NCBI GenBank assembly: GCA_027489175.1
Contig: JAIYAE010000010.1
Coordinates: 1-47,847, forward strand
Reading direction: 5' to 3'
From: Rhodobacter sp.
GTDB taxonomy: Bacteria > Pseudomonadota > Alphaproteobacteria > Rhodobacterales > Rhodobacteraceae
DNA length: 47,847 nt
Below, piece after piece: positions 18,997-27,379 of this stretch. The notes beneath the pieces were generated by a model that worked only from the letters and a program-made list of their open reading frames with translations, was not told the origin of the DNA and searched no databases. How positions within the stretch are numbered: the stretch's first letter is position 1; each line of letters begins with the position of its first letter. The position numbers were made by a program, and so were the translations under genes.

Positions 18997-19878
18997 TCAG
19001 CCCCGCCCTTTCAGCATCTTGAACGCATCGCCAAAAGCATCCAGCGCATTGGCCGGGATGAGGATGGTTTGCTTGCCTTGACCAACGGCCACCGCTTGCA
19101 AGGCCTCCACCTGCTTCAGCGCGACCTGGAACTGCGCGGCCTCCAGCCCGTTCTCGGCGATGGCCCCTGCGATCACGTTGGTCGCATAGGCCTCGGCATC
19201 CGCCGTCACCCGTCGTGCCTTCGCGGCCTGCTCGGCAGCATAAAGGTCAGCGTCGGCAGCCAGCTCCACCGACCGCTTCCGCCCTTCGGCCTCCATCACC
19301 TGCGCCCGCCGCGCGCGTTCCGCATTCAGCTGCTGCAGCATCGCCGACCGCGTCGCTTCATCCAGGTTCACGTCCAGGATCTCGGCCCGGGTCACCTCGA
19401 CCCCCCAGTCATCGACCATGGCCGTCACCTGCTCGCGCACGCGCTCGATCAGCTGGGCCCGGTTCGATTGCACCTGGTCAAGTTCCAGTTTGCCGATCTC
19501 GCTCCGCACGATCCCTGCGACGGTGGTGGCAATCGCGCCATCCACGTCGCGGATCCGGTAGACGGTCTTTTCCGGCTCGGTCACCCGGTAGAAGACCGAT
19601 GTCTCCACTTTCACCAACACGTTGTCCGCCGTGATGGCGTCCTGGCTGGCGGTGGGCAACTGGCGTTCCAGCACCGAAACCTTGTGCGCGATCCGGTCCA
19701 GGAACGGCACGACAAAGTTGATCCCCGGCCCAAGCACCGACCGCAAGCGGCCAAAACGCTCCACCACATGCTTTTCCGACTGCGGCACAATGCGGACGCC
19801 AAGAAAGATGCTGGTGATGATGAAAAGGGCAATTGCCAGGTAAACACCGGGCCAACCCAGCAGGAACGAAAGATCCAT
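18997..19878 (-). CDS. SPFH/Band 7 (stomatin-like) membrane protein
   Basis: A 293-residue stomatin/prohibitin-like protein: one N-terminal membrane segment (about 6-28), the SPFH domain (VPQSEKHVVERFGR, GINFVVPFLDRI), and an Ala/Glu-rich coiled coil (about 180-240, AERARRAQVMEAEGRKRSVE). Such proteins form large membrane-bound rings and organise membrane quality control. GGGAGAG lies six bases before the ATG at 19878; the frame is open further upstream without homology. The operon continues with NfeD-like and Nudix genes. Confidence 0.92.
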   Translation of the reverse strand: MDLSFLLGWPGVYLAIALFIITSIFLGVRIVPQSEKHVVERFGRLRSVLGPGINFVVPFLDRIAHKVSVLERQLPTASQDAITADNVLVKVETSVFYRVTEPEKTVYRIRDVDGAIATTVAGIVRSEIGKLELDQVQSNRAQLIERVREQVTAMVDDWGVEVTRAEILDVNLDEATRSAMLQQLNAERARRAQVMEAEGRKRSVELAADADLYAAEQAAKARRVTADAEAYATNVIAGAIAENGLEAAQFQVALKQVEALQAVAVGQGKQTILIPANALDAFGDAFKMLKGRG

Positions 19879-20090
19879 GAAACGCTCTCCCAAGGAAAAT
19901 ACCGGGGTTGTCCCGACGCCGCGCGCAGTCTTGCCACAACGCCCGCGCAGTGCAAGCCCTTCGACCTTGACCAATACACAGACCCTTGGCCGCTTTCCCC
20001 CACTGGCGGAACCGGATAGGGTCTGACCGCCTGACGTCTGTCCAGGTGGTCCGCAGATTCCACTTCGCCCATCCCGCTATGGAGAACCCG

Positions 20091-20336
20091 ATGACCCAAC
20101 GCCTGCACCTTGTCTTCGGAGGCGAACTTGTCGACCCGCAGACCAATGTCTTCCGGGATGTCTCCAACATCCATATCGTTGGCATGTTCCCGGACTACGA
20201 CTCTGCCTTCCGGGCTTGGAAAGCCGAAGCGCAGCGCACCGTGGACAACGCCCACATGCGCTACTTCATCGCCCATATTCACCGCCTGCGGGATGAGGCC
20301 AAGCCCGGCTCTTCGACCGAGGAACTGGGCCACTGA
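20091..20336 (+). CDS. DUF4170 protein
   Basis: An 81-residue cytoplasmic protein (MTQRLHLVFGGELVDP, AHMRYFIAHIHRL) of the DUF4170 family, which in this order regularly precedes the Kdo transferase gene. It ends three bases before waaA. GGAGAA lies six bases upstream of the chosen ATG; an ATG at 20079 in the same frame would overlap that site. Its role in lipopolysaccharide assembly is inferred only from position. Confidence 0.85.
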   Translation: MTQRLHLVFGGELVDPQTNVFRDVSNIHIVGMFPDYDSAFRAWKAEAQRTVDNAHMRYFIAHIHRLRDEAKPGSSTEELGH

Positions 20337-20339
20337 CCC

Positions 20340-21536
20340 ATGACCGCTTCGCTGGGTCTCAAGCTGTACAACCTTGGCAACCGGCGGGACGCCGGGCCGG
20401 GGGCGCCGCGGCCTCAACGGCCCTCCGGCGGGCTGGCATGGCTTCATGCGCCATCCGAGGATCAGGCCAGCCCGATGCTCGCCCTCGCCCGCCGCCTGAT
20501 CGAGGATGACGGCATTGCGGTTCTTCTGACCTGCCCCTTTGCCCTGCCGCAACGCGACGGCGTGATCCACCAGCCTCCGCCAGTTGACACCCCTGCCGAA
20601 TCCCGTGCCTTTCTTGACCATTGGCGTCCTGATATCGTGGTCTTCGCTGCCGGAGAGCTGATGCCCGCCCTCCTCCATGAAACCGCCGAGCGTCGCCTGC
20701 CTCTGATCCTGGTCAACGGCCGCGCCCCGCGATTCTTGCGTGAGCGTGATGCCTGGTATCCCGGCCTCATGCGATCAGCCCTGTCACGCTTCTCGCATAT
20801 CTGCGCCGTGGACGAAGTCGCCGCCCGCGCTTTCCGCAAGGCAGGGGCCGCCTTGTCGGCCGTCGCCGTGACGGGCCGGATGGAAGAGGAAAGCGCCGCC
20901 TTGCCCTGCCTTGAGGCCGAGCGCGCCGCCCTTGCCCGCCTTCTGGCCGCGCGGCCGGTCTGGTTCGCCGCCGGTCCCACCGCCGAGGAAGAGGCCACCG
21001 TGATCGCTGCGCACCGCGCGACCCTGCAACAGGCGCATCGGCTTCTCTTGATCCTGATGCCAGCCGACCCGGCCCATGCGGACAAACTGGCCCAAAGGCT
21101 TGAGGATCAGGAAGGCTGGCTTGTCGCCCGCCGGATGCGCGAAGAAGAACCCGATGCCGCGGTTGAGGTCTTTATCGTCGATAACCCCGCCGAATACGGC
21201 CTGTGGTATCGCCTCTCGCCAGTCACTTTCCTGGGGGGCAGCCTCTACGGGTCGGGCCCCACCCGTAACCCGATGGAAGCGGCGGCCTTGGGGTCAGCCA
21301 TCCTGCATGGGCCAAGGACCGGGCCCTTTGGTCCGATCTTTGGCCGTCTGGGAGCAGCACGGGCGACCCGCGCAGTCGCCTCGGCCAGCGATCTGACCGA
21401 CAGCCTTGGCGACCTTTTGGCCCCCGACCGCGCCGCAAGACTGGCGCAAGCCGCCTGGGCCGTGGCCAGCGACGGGGCTGAGGTGACGGAACGCATCCTG
21501 ATCCGGATGCGCGCACTTATGGATGCCGCCCCGTGA
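20340..21536 (+). CDS. waaA: Kdo transferase (WaaA/KdtA)-like glycosyltransferase
   Basis: Transfers 3-deoxy-D-manno-octulosonic acid to lipid IVA. The 398-residue frame has the family's glycosyltransferase N-domain and the C-terminal signature GGSLYGSGPTRNPMEAAALG. Glu40 in HAPSEDQ aligns in position with the catalytic base of WaaA. It lacks an obvious N-terminal membrane anchor, and the opening (TASLGLKLYNLGNRRD) is unusually hydrophilic for the family. It starts three bases after the DUF4170 gene and overlaps lpxK by four bases (GTGA). The lipid A setting makes the identification strong, although the number of Kdo units added cannot be told. Confidence 0.88.
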   Translation: MTASLGLKLYNLGNRRDAGPGAPRPQRPSGGLAWLHAPSEDQASPMLALARRLIEDDGIAVLLTCPFALPQRDGVIHQPPPVDTPAESRAFLDHWRPDIVVFAAGELMPALLHETAERRLPLILVNGRAPRFLRERDAWYPGLMRSALSRFSHICAVDEVAARAFRKAGAALSAVAVTGRMEEESAALPCLEAERAALARLLAARPVWFAAGPTAEEEATVIAAHRATLQQAHRLLLILMPADPAHADKLAQRLEDQEGWLVARRMREEEPDAAVEVFIVDNPAEYGLWYRLSPVTFLGGSLYGSGPTRNPMEAAALGSAILHGPRTGPFGPIFGRLGAARATRAVASASDLTDSLGDLLAPDRAARLAQAAWAVASDGAEVTERILIRMRALMDAAP

Positions 21537-22525
21537 CGCGCGCCCCGCGCTTCTGGTTCACCCCGCCTGACCGGCCCGCACTCGTCGCGCGCCTTCTGGC
21601 GCCCTTGGGCTGGCTTTACGCCGCTGGCACTGCCCGCCGCCTGCGCCAACCGGGGCTGACCCCGCCTGTGCCCGTCGTTTGTGTTGGCAACCTTGTGGCC
21701 GGAGGGGCGGGCAAAACGCCTGTCACCTTGGCCCTGGCCCAGCACCTGACCGCGCGCGGCCACGCGGCGCATATCGTCAGCCGGGGCTATGGCGGCAGCC
21801 TGACCGGGCCGGTGCGGGTGGATGAGGCCCGCCATGTAGCGGCTGAGGTCGGGGATGAACCCCTTCTCCTGTCAGCCTTCGCGACAACCTGGGTGGCGAA
21901 GGACCGCGCCGCTGGGGTGCAGGCAGCCACTGCGGCAGGCGCGCAGGTCATCCTGCTGGACGACGGATTTCAGAACCCCTCCGTCAAGCCGTCCCTTGCG
22001 CTGGTCGTCGTCGACGCCGCGCGTGGCTTTGGCAATGGCCGTTGCATCCCCGCCGGCCCCCTGCGCGAACCCGTCGCCGTGGGCCTTGCCCGCGCCGACC
22101 TTGTCATCTCCATCGGCGGGACCGAGGCGCAGGCATCCTTCGCCCACACCTGGGGGGCGCAAATCCCCGTGCCGCTGGTGACGGCCGAACTCCTCCCCCT
22201 GCAAACCGGGATGGACTGGCCGGGTCAGCGTTTGCTGGCTTTCGCGGGGATCGCCGACCCCGAGCGCTTCTTCACCACCCTGCACACCCTTGGCGCGGAA
22301 GTGGTCCGCGGTGAGGCTTTGGCCGACCACGCCCCCCTTTCCGAGACCCTGCTGAAACGGCTTGAGGCCGAGGCGCTGGCCGCGGGCGCCCAACTGGTGA
22401 CCACCGAAAAGGACGCGGCCCGCCTTCCGGCCCATTGGCGCATGCGAGTGCTGACGCTGGTCGTGCGGTTGGACGTGAAGGACTGGACGGCGTTGGACGC
22501 AGCGCTGACCCGGCTAAACCTGTGA
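21533..22525 (+). CDS. lpxK: LpxK, tetraacyldisaccharide 4'-kinase
   Basis: Phosphorylates the lipid A disaccharide at the 4' position to give lipid IVA, the acceptor for Kdo. The 330-residue frame shows the P-loop GGAGKTP (57-63), the LpxK motif ILLDDGFQNP (about 145) and the segment TTEKDAARLP (about 285). The start is GTG, overlapping the waaA stop by four bases (GTGA), so translation is coupled. It is the last gene of the DUF4170-waaA-lpxK operon and is followed by the multi-hairpin element. Confidence 0.95.
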   Translation: MTRAPRFWFTPPDRPALVARLLAPLGWLYAAGTARRLRQPGLTPPVPVVCVGNLVAGGAGKTPVTLALAQHLTARGHAAHIVSRGYGGSLTGPVRVDEARHVAAEVGDEPLLLSAFATTWVAKDRAAGVQAATAAGAQVILLDDGFQNPSVKPSLALVVVDAARGFGNGRCIPAGPLREPVAVGLARADLVISIGGTEAQASFAHTWGAQIPVPLVTAELLPLQTGMDWPGQRLLAFAGIADPERFFTTLHTLGAEVVRGEALADHAPLSETLLKRLEAEALAAGAQLVTTEKDAARLPAHWRMRVLTLVVRLDVKDWTALDAALTRLNL

Positions 22526-22542
22526 ACCGGTAGCGCCTTAGC

Positions 22543-22598
22543 GCGATTTCTTCCAAGAAATCGCACCGGAGTTTTCCAAAACTCCGGCTCCCGGCGTC
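22543..22598. repeat. Multi-hairpin intergenic element, copy A
   Basis: Two perfect ten-base stems with CC loops: GCGATTTCTT/AAGAAATCGC (22543-22564) and CCGGAGTTTT/AAAACTCCGG (22566-22587), ending in CTCCCGGCGTC, which runs into the stop of the CoA-transferase gene. It lies between the convergent lpxK and CoA-transferase genes, so it probably terminates both. A copy in opposite orientation with one more hairpin is at 39995-40062. Confidence 0.8.
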
Positions 22599-23733
22599 AC
22601 GCCTTCTTGCCCAACACCTCATCCTGATGCTGGCCAAGCCGGGGCGCCGGGCGGTCCAGCGACAGCTCGGCCCCGGAAAACCGCATCGGGCTGCGCACCC
22701 CGGGTAGCCCTTCGGGTGCAATTTGCAATCCACGCGCCACGACCTGCGGGTCAGCGAACACCTCGGCCATGTTGTTGATCGGCCCGGCAGGCACACCCGC
22801 CGCTTCGCAAGCCGCCAGAAGATCGGCCTTTGCCCATGCCTTTGTCGCCAAGGTCAGCCGTTCGGTCATCGCGGCACGGTTCGCCACCCGGTCGGCGTTG
22901 GTCAGATAGGCCGGATCGGTCGCCATATCCTCCAGCCCCAGCACACCGCACAAGCGCTGATACTGCCCGTCATTCCCTGTCGCCAGAATCAGCCAGCCAT
23001 CCTTGCAGTCAAACACCGCATAGGGTGCCAGGTTAGGATGCGCATTGCCCATCAACCCCGGAGCCTTCCCCGACGCCAGATAGTTCATCGCCTGATTGGC
23101 CATCACCGATGTCGCCACATCCAAGAGCGCCATATCGATCTGCTGGCCCTCACCGGTCCGCCCACGCTGCACCAAGGCTGCCAGAATCGCCGTCGCAGCA
23201 TAAACGCCGGTGAACACATCCGTTACCGCCACACCCACCTTCTGCGGTTGCCCATCCGCAGGGCCGGTCACGCTCATCAACCCGGACATGCCTTGAATGA
23301 TGAAATCATACCCGGCGCGGTGTGCATAAGGCCCGTCCTGCCCGAACCCGGTGATCGAACAATAGATCAGCCGCGGGTTCACCTGCCTTAACGAGGCATA
23401 ATCCAGCCCGTACTTCTCAAGCCCGCCAACCTTGAAGTTCTCGATCACCACATCCGCATCGGCCACCAACCGCCGAACAACTTCCTGCCCCTCGGCCGTC
23501 CGGAAATCGCAGGTGATCCCGCGCTTGCCCCGGTTCGTTGCGTGGAAATAGGCGGCGGTCGTCTCACCCCCCGCCTCGATGAAGGGCGGGCCCCAGCGGC
23601 GGGTATCGTCGCCCTCCGGAGCCTCGACCTTGATCACATCCGCCCCAAGATCGGCCAGCGTCTGCCCGGCCCAGGGGCCAGCCAGAATCCGCGCCAGTTC
23701 GATGACGCGGATGCCTTCCAGCGGAGCGGTCAT
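22597..23733 (-). CDS. CaiB/BaiF family CoA-transferase
   Basis: A class III CoA-transferase of 378 residues that moves CoA between carboxylic acids through an aspartyl-CoA intermediate. Family blocks are visible: RVIELARILAGPWAGQTLADLG, NRGKRGITCD, and the likely catalytic Asp172 in VAVTDVFTGV. Specificity cannot be told. Its stop lies within the tail of the repeat element at 22543, and its ATG follows the stop of no upstream gene; the DsbA-like gene ends at 23735, one base before this start, so the two form a transcription unit. Confidence 0.93.
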   Translation of the reverse strand: MTAPLEGIRVIELARILAGPWAGQTLADLGADVIKVEAPEGDDTRRWGPPFIEAGGETTAAYFHATNRGKRGITCDFRTAEGQEVVRRLVADADVVIENFKVGGLEKYGLDYASLRQVNPRLIYCSITGFGQDGPYAHRAGYDFIIQGMSGLMSVTGPADGQPQKVGVAVTDVFTGVYAATAILAALVQRGRTGEGQQIDMALLDVATSVMANQAMNYLASGKAPGLMGNAHPNLAPYAVFDCKDGWLILATGNDGQYQRLCGVLGLEDMATDPAYLTNADRVANRAAMTERLTLATKAWAKADLLAACEAAGVPAGPINNMAEVFADPQVVARGLQIAPEGLPGVRSPMRFSGAELSLDRPAPRLGQHQDEVLGKKA

Positions 23734-23734
23734 C

Positions 23735-24343
23735 TTACCCGGCCAGCTCGGCGTCGATGATCGCCTTCAGATCGGCATAAGTCATGTTGGAGTGTTTGGC
23801 ACCGTTCACGAAGATCGTCGGCGTGCCTTCGACCCCGTCAGCCTCCATGTTGGCCTGGAAGCGCGCAATCAGCGCCTCGGCCTTCGCCTGATCGTTCAGG
23901 CAAGCATCAATTGCAGCGCCATCCAGCCCGGCAGAAATGCCGATCGTCTTCAGGCTTTGCACAACTTGCATCGGGTCTTGCGAGGCCGCCCATTCCGCCT
24001 GCTGGTCGAACAGCATGTCATGGATGCCGAAGTAGCGCATGTCACCGCCGCAGCGCGCGACCATTGCGGCCCACAGGCCGTAGCGGTCAAAATACACCTC
24101 ACGCAGCGTGAAGTGGACCTTGCCGGTGTCGATGTAATCGCGCTTCAGGTCCTTGAAGACCGTTGCATGGAAGGTCGCGCAATGCGGGCAGGTGAAGCTT
24201 GCGTATTCCACGATCTTCACCGGCGCATCGGGCGAGCCGAGCGAGTAGTCCGTCAGCTCGGCCGCAGCGTCCTGGGCCATCACGGGCGAAGCCGCCATCG
24301 CAGCAGCAAGGGCAATCATCGCCCGGCGGTTCAGTTTCAGCAT
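23735..24343 (-). CDS. DsbA family thiol oxidoreductase
   Basis: A 202-residue secreted protein (signal peptide about 1-23, ending VMAQ) with a thioredoxin fold of the DsbA type: active site CPHC (52-55) in YASFTCPHCATFHATVF, helical insert, and cis-proline region GVEGTPTIFVNG near the end. It probably forms or shuffles disulfides in the periplasm. It lies upstream of the CaiB gene and downstream of the DUF721 gene (43 bases away) on the same strand. Confidence 0.94.
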   Translation of the reverse strand: MLKLNRRAMIALAAAMAASPVMAQDAAAELTDYSLGSPDAPVKIVEYASFTCPHCATFHATVFKDLKRDYIDTGKVHFTLREVYFDRYGLWAAMVARCGGDMRYFGIHDMLFDQQAEWAASQDPMQVVQSLKTIGISAGLDGAAIDACLNDQAKAEALIARFQANMEADGVEGTPTIFVNGAKHSNMTYADLKAIIDAELAG

Positions 24344-24385
24344 CCTGTGCAGTCCTTTGTCATGCGGGCCCCATGGAGCGGGCTC

Positions 24386-24916
24386 CTAGGATCGGGGGCG
24401 AGTTAAGATGTTTTGCGCCAGCTGTTCAAGGGCAGCGCGCAAGCTTGGGTCGCCAACGCCTTCCGCCACGGCATGGGCCTTGGCAATGACGGCGGGGTCG
24501 GGGGCAGGTGGCGTCACCACCTTCGGCCCATGGGCGAAATCGGCCTGACCCTCGGCAAACCCGGTGGCGGCGGTCTGGGTCAGATGGATGTGGTTGACGG
24601 CGGAATAGCCATAGACTGCGTTCACCCGGTCCTTCAGATGCGGCAAAGCCATCTGCACCATCGGTGCCTCGGCCGCCTTGACCAGCACGGTCAGCGTCGC
24701 CCCCATGCCGCCCTTGCCATAGCCGATCTTCACCGGCCTGGTCTTGGCGGCAAGGTCTTCACCGGCCACTTCAGCCCAATGGGTCAACAGACGGGCAACC
24801 GCGAATCCCCGCGTCTCGCCCACGGCGCGCACCGGGGCCTTCACCAGGCCGCCCGCGGCTTCAAACCCGCGTTGGCGGCGCTGTGGGCTGGGATCGGGCA
24901 GCGGTTTGCGCACCAT
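24386..24916 (-). CDS. DciA-like (DUF721) replication protein
   Basis: A 176-residue DUF721 protein. This family includes DciA, which loads the DnaB helicase in bacteria without DnaC. The N-terminal half carries the domain (GFAVARLLTHWAEVAGEDLAAKTRPVKI and VNAVYGYSAVNHI); the C-terminal half is low-complexity and probably disordered. AAGGAACCG precedes the chosen ATG at 24916; the open frame reaches 25105 without homology. It is divergent from mutY, with 141 bases between. Confidence 0.87.
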   Translation of the reverse strand: MVRKPLPDPSPQRRQRGFEAAGGLVKAPVRAVGETRGFAVARLLTHWAEVAGEDLAAKTRPVKIGYGKGGMGATLTVLVKAAEAPMVQMALPHLKDRVNAVYGYSAVNHIHLTQTAATGFAEGQADFAHGPKVVTPPAPDPAVIAKAHAVAEGVGDPSLRAALEQLAQNILTRPRS

Positions 24917-25057
24917 CGGTTCCTTGTCCTCTGAGTGCCATTCTATCGCACCCAGCCCGGCCCGCCAGTGGCGGATGCTCAGTTGCCATAAAGATTGCGT
25001 GACGCCCGCGCGATCTGACCTCTGGCACTGGCGGCGCCAACCGCTATCTTCGCGCAG

Positions 25058-26095
25058 ATGGATCAAAGCCTCAGTGACCAGCTCTTGTACTGGTATGACC
25101 GCCACGCCCGCGTGATGCCCTGGCGCGTTTCACCCTCCGACCGCGCGACGGGGTTGCGCCCAGACCCCTACCGCATCTGGCTGTCCGAGATGATGCTGCA
25201 GCAAACCACCGTCGCTGCGGTCAAGGACTACTTCCACCGCTTTACCGCCCGCTGGCCAACAGTGATCGCCCTTGCGCAGGCACAGGATTCTGACGTGATG
25301 GGCGAATGGGCGGGCCTTGGTTACTACGCCCGCGCCCGGAACCTGCTGAAATGCGCCCGCGCCGTGGTGGCCGATCATGGCGGGCGGTTTCCCGACACGC
25401 GCGCAGGGCTGCTCACCCTGCCCGGCATCGGCCCCTACACGGCGTCGGCCATCGCCGCCATCGCGCATGATGAGGCTGCAACCGTCGTCGACGGCAACGT
25501 CGAACGCGTGATGGCGCGCATGTTCTGCGTGGAAACCCCGCTACCCGCCGCGAAACCCGAACTGACCGCGCTGGCCGAAAGCCTGACCCCGGCCCAGCGC
25601 CCGGGGGACTACGCCCAGGCGGTGATGGACCTTGGCGCCACGATCTGCACACCCCGCAACCCCGCCTGCGGCATCTGCCCCTGGTCCCACGCTTGCAAGG
25701 CCCGGGCGATGGGCGTGCAATCCGACCTGCCGCGGAAATCCCCCAAGGCCGAGAAACCCACCCGCCAAGGCATCCTCTGGCTTGGCCACCGCCCCGACGC
25801 GCTGCTGTTGGAGCGACGGCCGGACAAGGGCCTTCTCGGCGGAATGCTGGGCTTTCCGGGTGACGGCTGGGACGGTGCGGGCGGGCCGATGCCCGCAGAG
25901 GCCAACTGGCAGCGGCTGGGCGAAGTGCGCCACACCTTCACCCATTTCCACCTGATCCTGCAGGTCATGACCGCCGCCGTAACCCATCCGCCCCACCGCG
26001 GGGAGTGGGTGCCTGTCGACCAGTTCCGCCCTTCTGACCTGCCCACTGTCATGCGCAAGGCCTTCGATCTGGCCCGCGACAGCTTGCACGGTTGA
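25058..26095 (+). CDS. mutY: MutY, A/G-specific adenine glycosylase
   Basis: Removes adenine mispaired with 8-oxoguanine. The 345 residues include the catalytic Glu44 (WLSEMMLQQT), the helix-hairpin-helix LPGIGPYTASA (121-131), the catalytic Asp145 in VVDGNVER, and the [4Fe-4S] loop with Cys197, Cys204, Cys207 and Cys213 (C-x6-C-x2-C-x5-C). A C-terminal Nudix-like domain (about 230-345), which recognises 8-oxoG, completes it. It is divergently oriented to the DciA-like gene. Confidence 0.97.
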   Translation: MDQSLSDQLLYWYDRHARVMPWRVSPSDRATGLRPDPYRIWLSEMMLQQTTVAAVKDYFHRFTARWPTVIALAQAQDSDVMGEWAGLGYYARARNLLKCARAVVADHGGRFPDTRAGLLTLPGIGPYTASAIAAIAHDEAATVVDGNVERVMARMFCVETPLPAAKPELTALAESLTPAQRPGDYAQAVMDLGATICTPRNPACGICPWSHACKARAMGVQSDLPRKSPKAEKPTRQGILWLGHRPDALLLERRPDKGLLGGMLGFPGDGWDGAGGPMPAEANWQRLGEVRHTFTHFHLILQVMTAAVTHPPHRGEWVPVDQFRPSDLPTVMRKAFDLARDSLHG

Positions 26096-26146
26096 GCGGG
26101 GCCGCGTTTCAAGAGATACTTCTTGCCGCACCAACCCGGACCATCC

Positions 26147-27280
26147 ATGCCAAACCCGCCGACCCAGAAACTTGGCTTCCTGAACGCCCTGCCGTTCTGG
26201 TTCGCGCTTGGCATGGTGCCGTTGGCGGTGATCGGGGCCACGCAAGGCGGCTGGTACACGGCCCTCGTCCCGGCGTGCTCGATCCTGTTTTACTCGCTTC
26301 TGGATGCCGTGACCGGGGTGAATGAGGCGAATGCTGACCCCCAGTCCGAAGACAGCCTCTTCTGGTACCGCCTGCTGACGCTGGTCTGGTTCCCGGTCCA
26401 GATGCTGATCCTCTTCGGCATGATCTGGTACGCCACCCGCGCCGACCACCTTGCCGCGCATGAACTAGCGGTTCTGTTCTTCGGCGTCGGCATTCTGACC
26501 GGCACCGTTGGCATCAACTACAGCCACGAGCTGATGCACCAGAAGTCAAAGCTGGAGCGGTGGCTGGGCGATCTTCTTCTTGCCTCGGTCCTTTACTCCC
26601 ACTTCCGGTCGGAACACCTGCGGGTCCACCACCTGCATGTCGGCACCCCGCGCGACCCGGTGACGGCGCGGTATAACGAGGGCTTCCACCGCTTCTTCCC
26701 GCGGGTCCTGTGGTCCTGCCCGCAGTCGTCGTTCAAGGCCGAGGTGGCGCTGCTGGCGCGGCGCGGTTTGCCGTGGTGGCACCGGACGAACCCCTTCTGG
26801 CGCTATGCCGTCTTGCAGGTGGGGATGCTGGTGCTGGCCTTTGCTTTGGGTGGATGGTTGGGCCTTGGGCTTTTCGTCTATCAGGCTGCTGTGGCCATCT
26901 GGCAGCTGGAGGCGGTGAACTATGTCGAACACTACGGCCTGACCCGCCGCCATCTGGGGAATGGCAAGTATGAGCATGTCCGGCCGCACCACAGCTGGAA
27001 CGCGGGGCATACGGCTTCGAACTGGTTGCTCATCAACCTGCAGCGACATTCGGACCATCACTACAAGCCGGACCGGCGGTTTCCGCTCCTCCAGACCTAT
27101 TCCAAGGATGAGGCGCCGCAGCTGCCGCTGGGCTATCCCCTGATGGTCTTCATCGCGATGAACCCGCCCTTGTGGAAGCGGATCATGAACCCGCGGGTCA
27201 AGGCCTGGCGGAAGCTGCATTACCCTGACATCAAGGATTGGCACCCCTACAACAAGGCCTTGAACCCGGTCGCTGGGTGA
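26147..27280 (+). CDS. AlkB-like membrane di-iron oxygenase/desaturase
   Basis: A 377-residue integral membrane enzyme with about six hydrophobic segments and the three histidine boxes of the AlkB alkane hydroxylase group: HELMH (127-131), EHLRVHHLHVG (156-166) with GTPRDP following, and LQRHSDHHYKP near residue 300, plus the NYVEHYGL signature just before. It would hydroxylate a medium-chain alkane or a related aliphatic substrate; the substrate is unproven. No rubredoxin gene is in the window. The start at 26147 is chosen over the in-frame TTG at 26123, but its ribosome binding site is weak. Confidence 0.85.
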   Translation: MPNPPTQKLGFLNALPFWFALGMVPLAVIGATQGGWYTALVPACSILFYSLLDAVTGVNEANADPQSEDSLFWYRLLTLVWFPVQMLILFGMIWYATRADHLAAHELAVLFFGVGILTGTVGINYSHELMHQKSKLERWLGDLLLASVLYSHFRSEHLRVHHLHVGTPRDPVTARYNEGFHRFFPRVLWSCPQSSFKAEVALLARRGLPWWHRTNPFWRYAVLQVGMLVLAFALGGWLGLGLFVYQAAVAIWQLEAVNYVEHYGLTRRHLGNGKYEHVRPHHSWNAGHTASNWLLINLQRHSDHHYKPDRRFPLLQTYSKDEAPQLPLGYPLMVFIAMNPPLWKRIMNPRVKAWRKLHYPDIKDWHPYNKALNPVAG

Positions 27281-27289
27281 ACCTTCGGG

Positions 27290-27319
27290 GACAGGTGTCC
27301 CGCGCAGGGACACCCTGTC
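27290..27319. terminator. Hairpin between convergent AlkB-like and TPP enzyme genes
   Basis: GACAGG-TGTCCC pairs with GGGACA-CCTGTC around a GCGCA loop, with one bulged C, giving about 12 base pairs. It begins ten bases after the AlkB-like stop; the minus-strand gene at 27380 converges from the other side. The core TGTCCC-loop-GGGACA recurs at 37373-37394. Confidence 0.6.
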
Positions 27320-27379
27320 TGCCTGCATGATTTCAATGCGTTACGAAACCGTTTTCAGGAAGTGTTAACTTCTGGGCGC

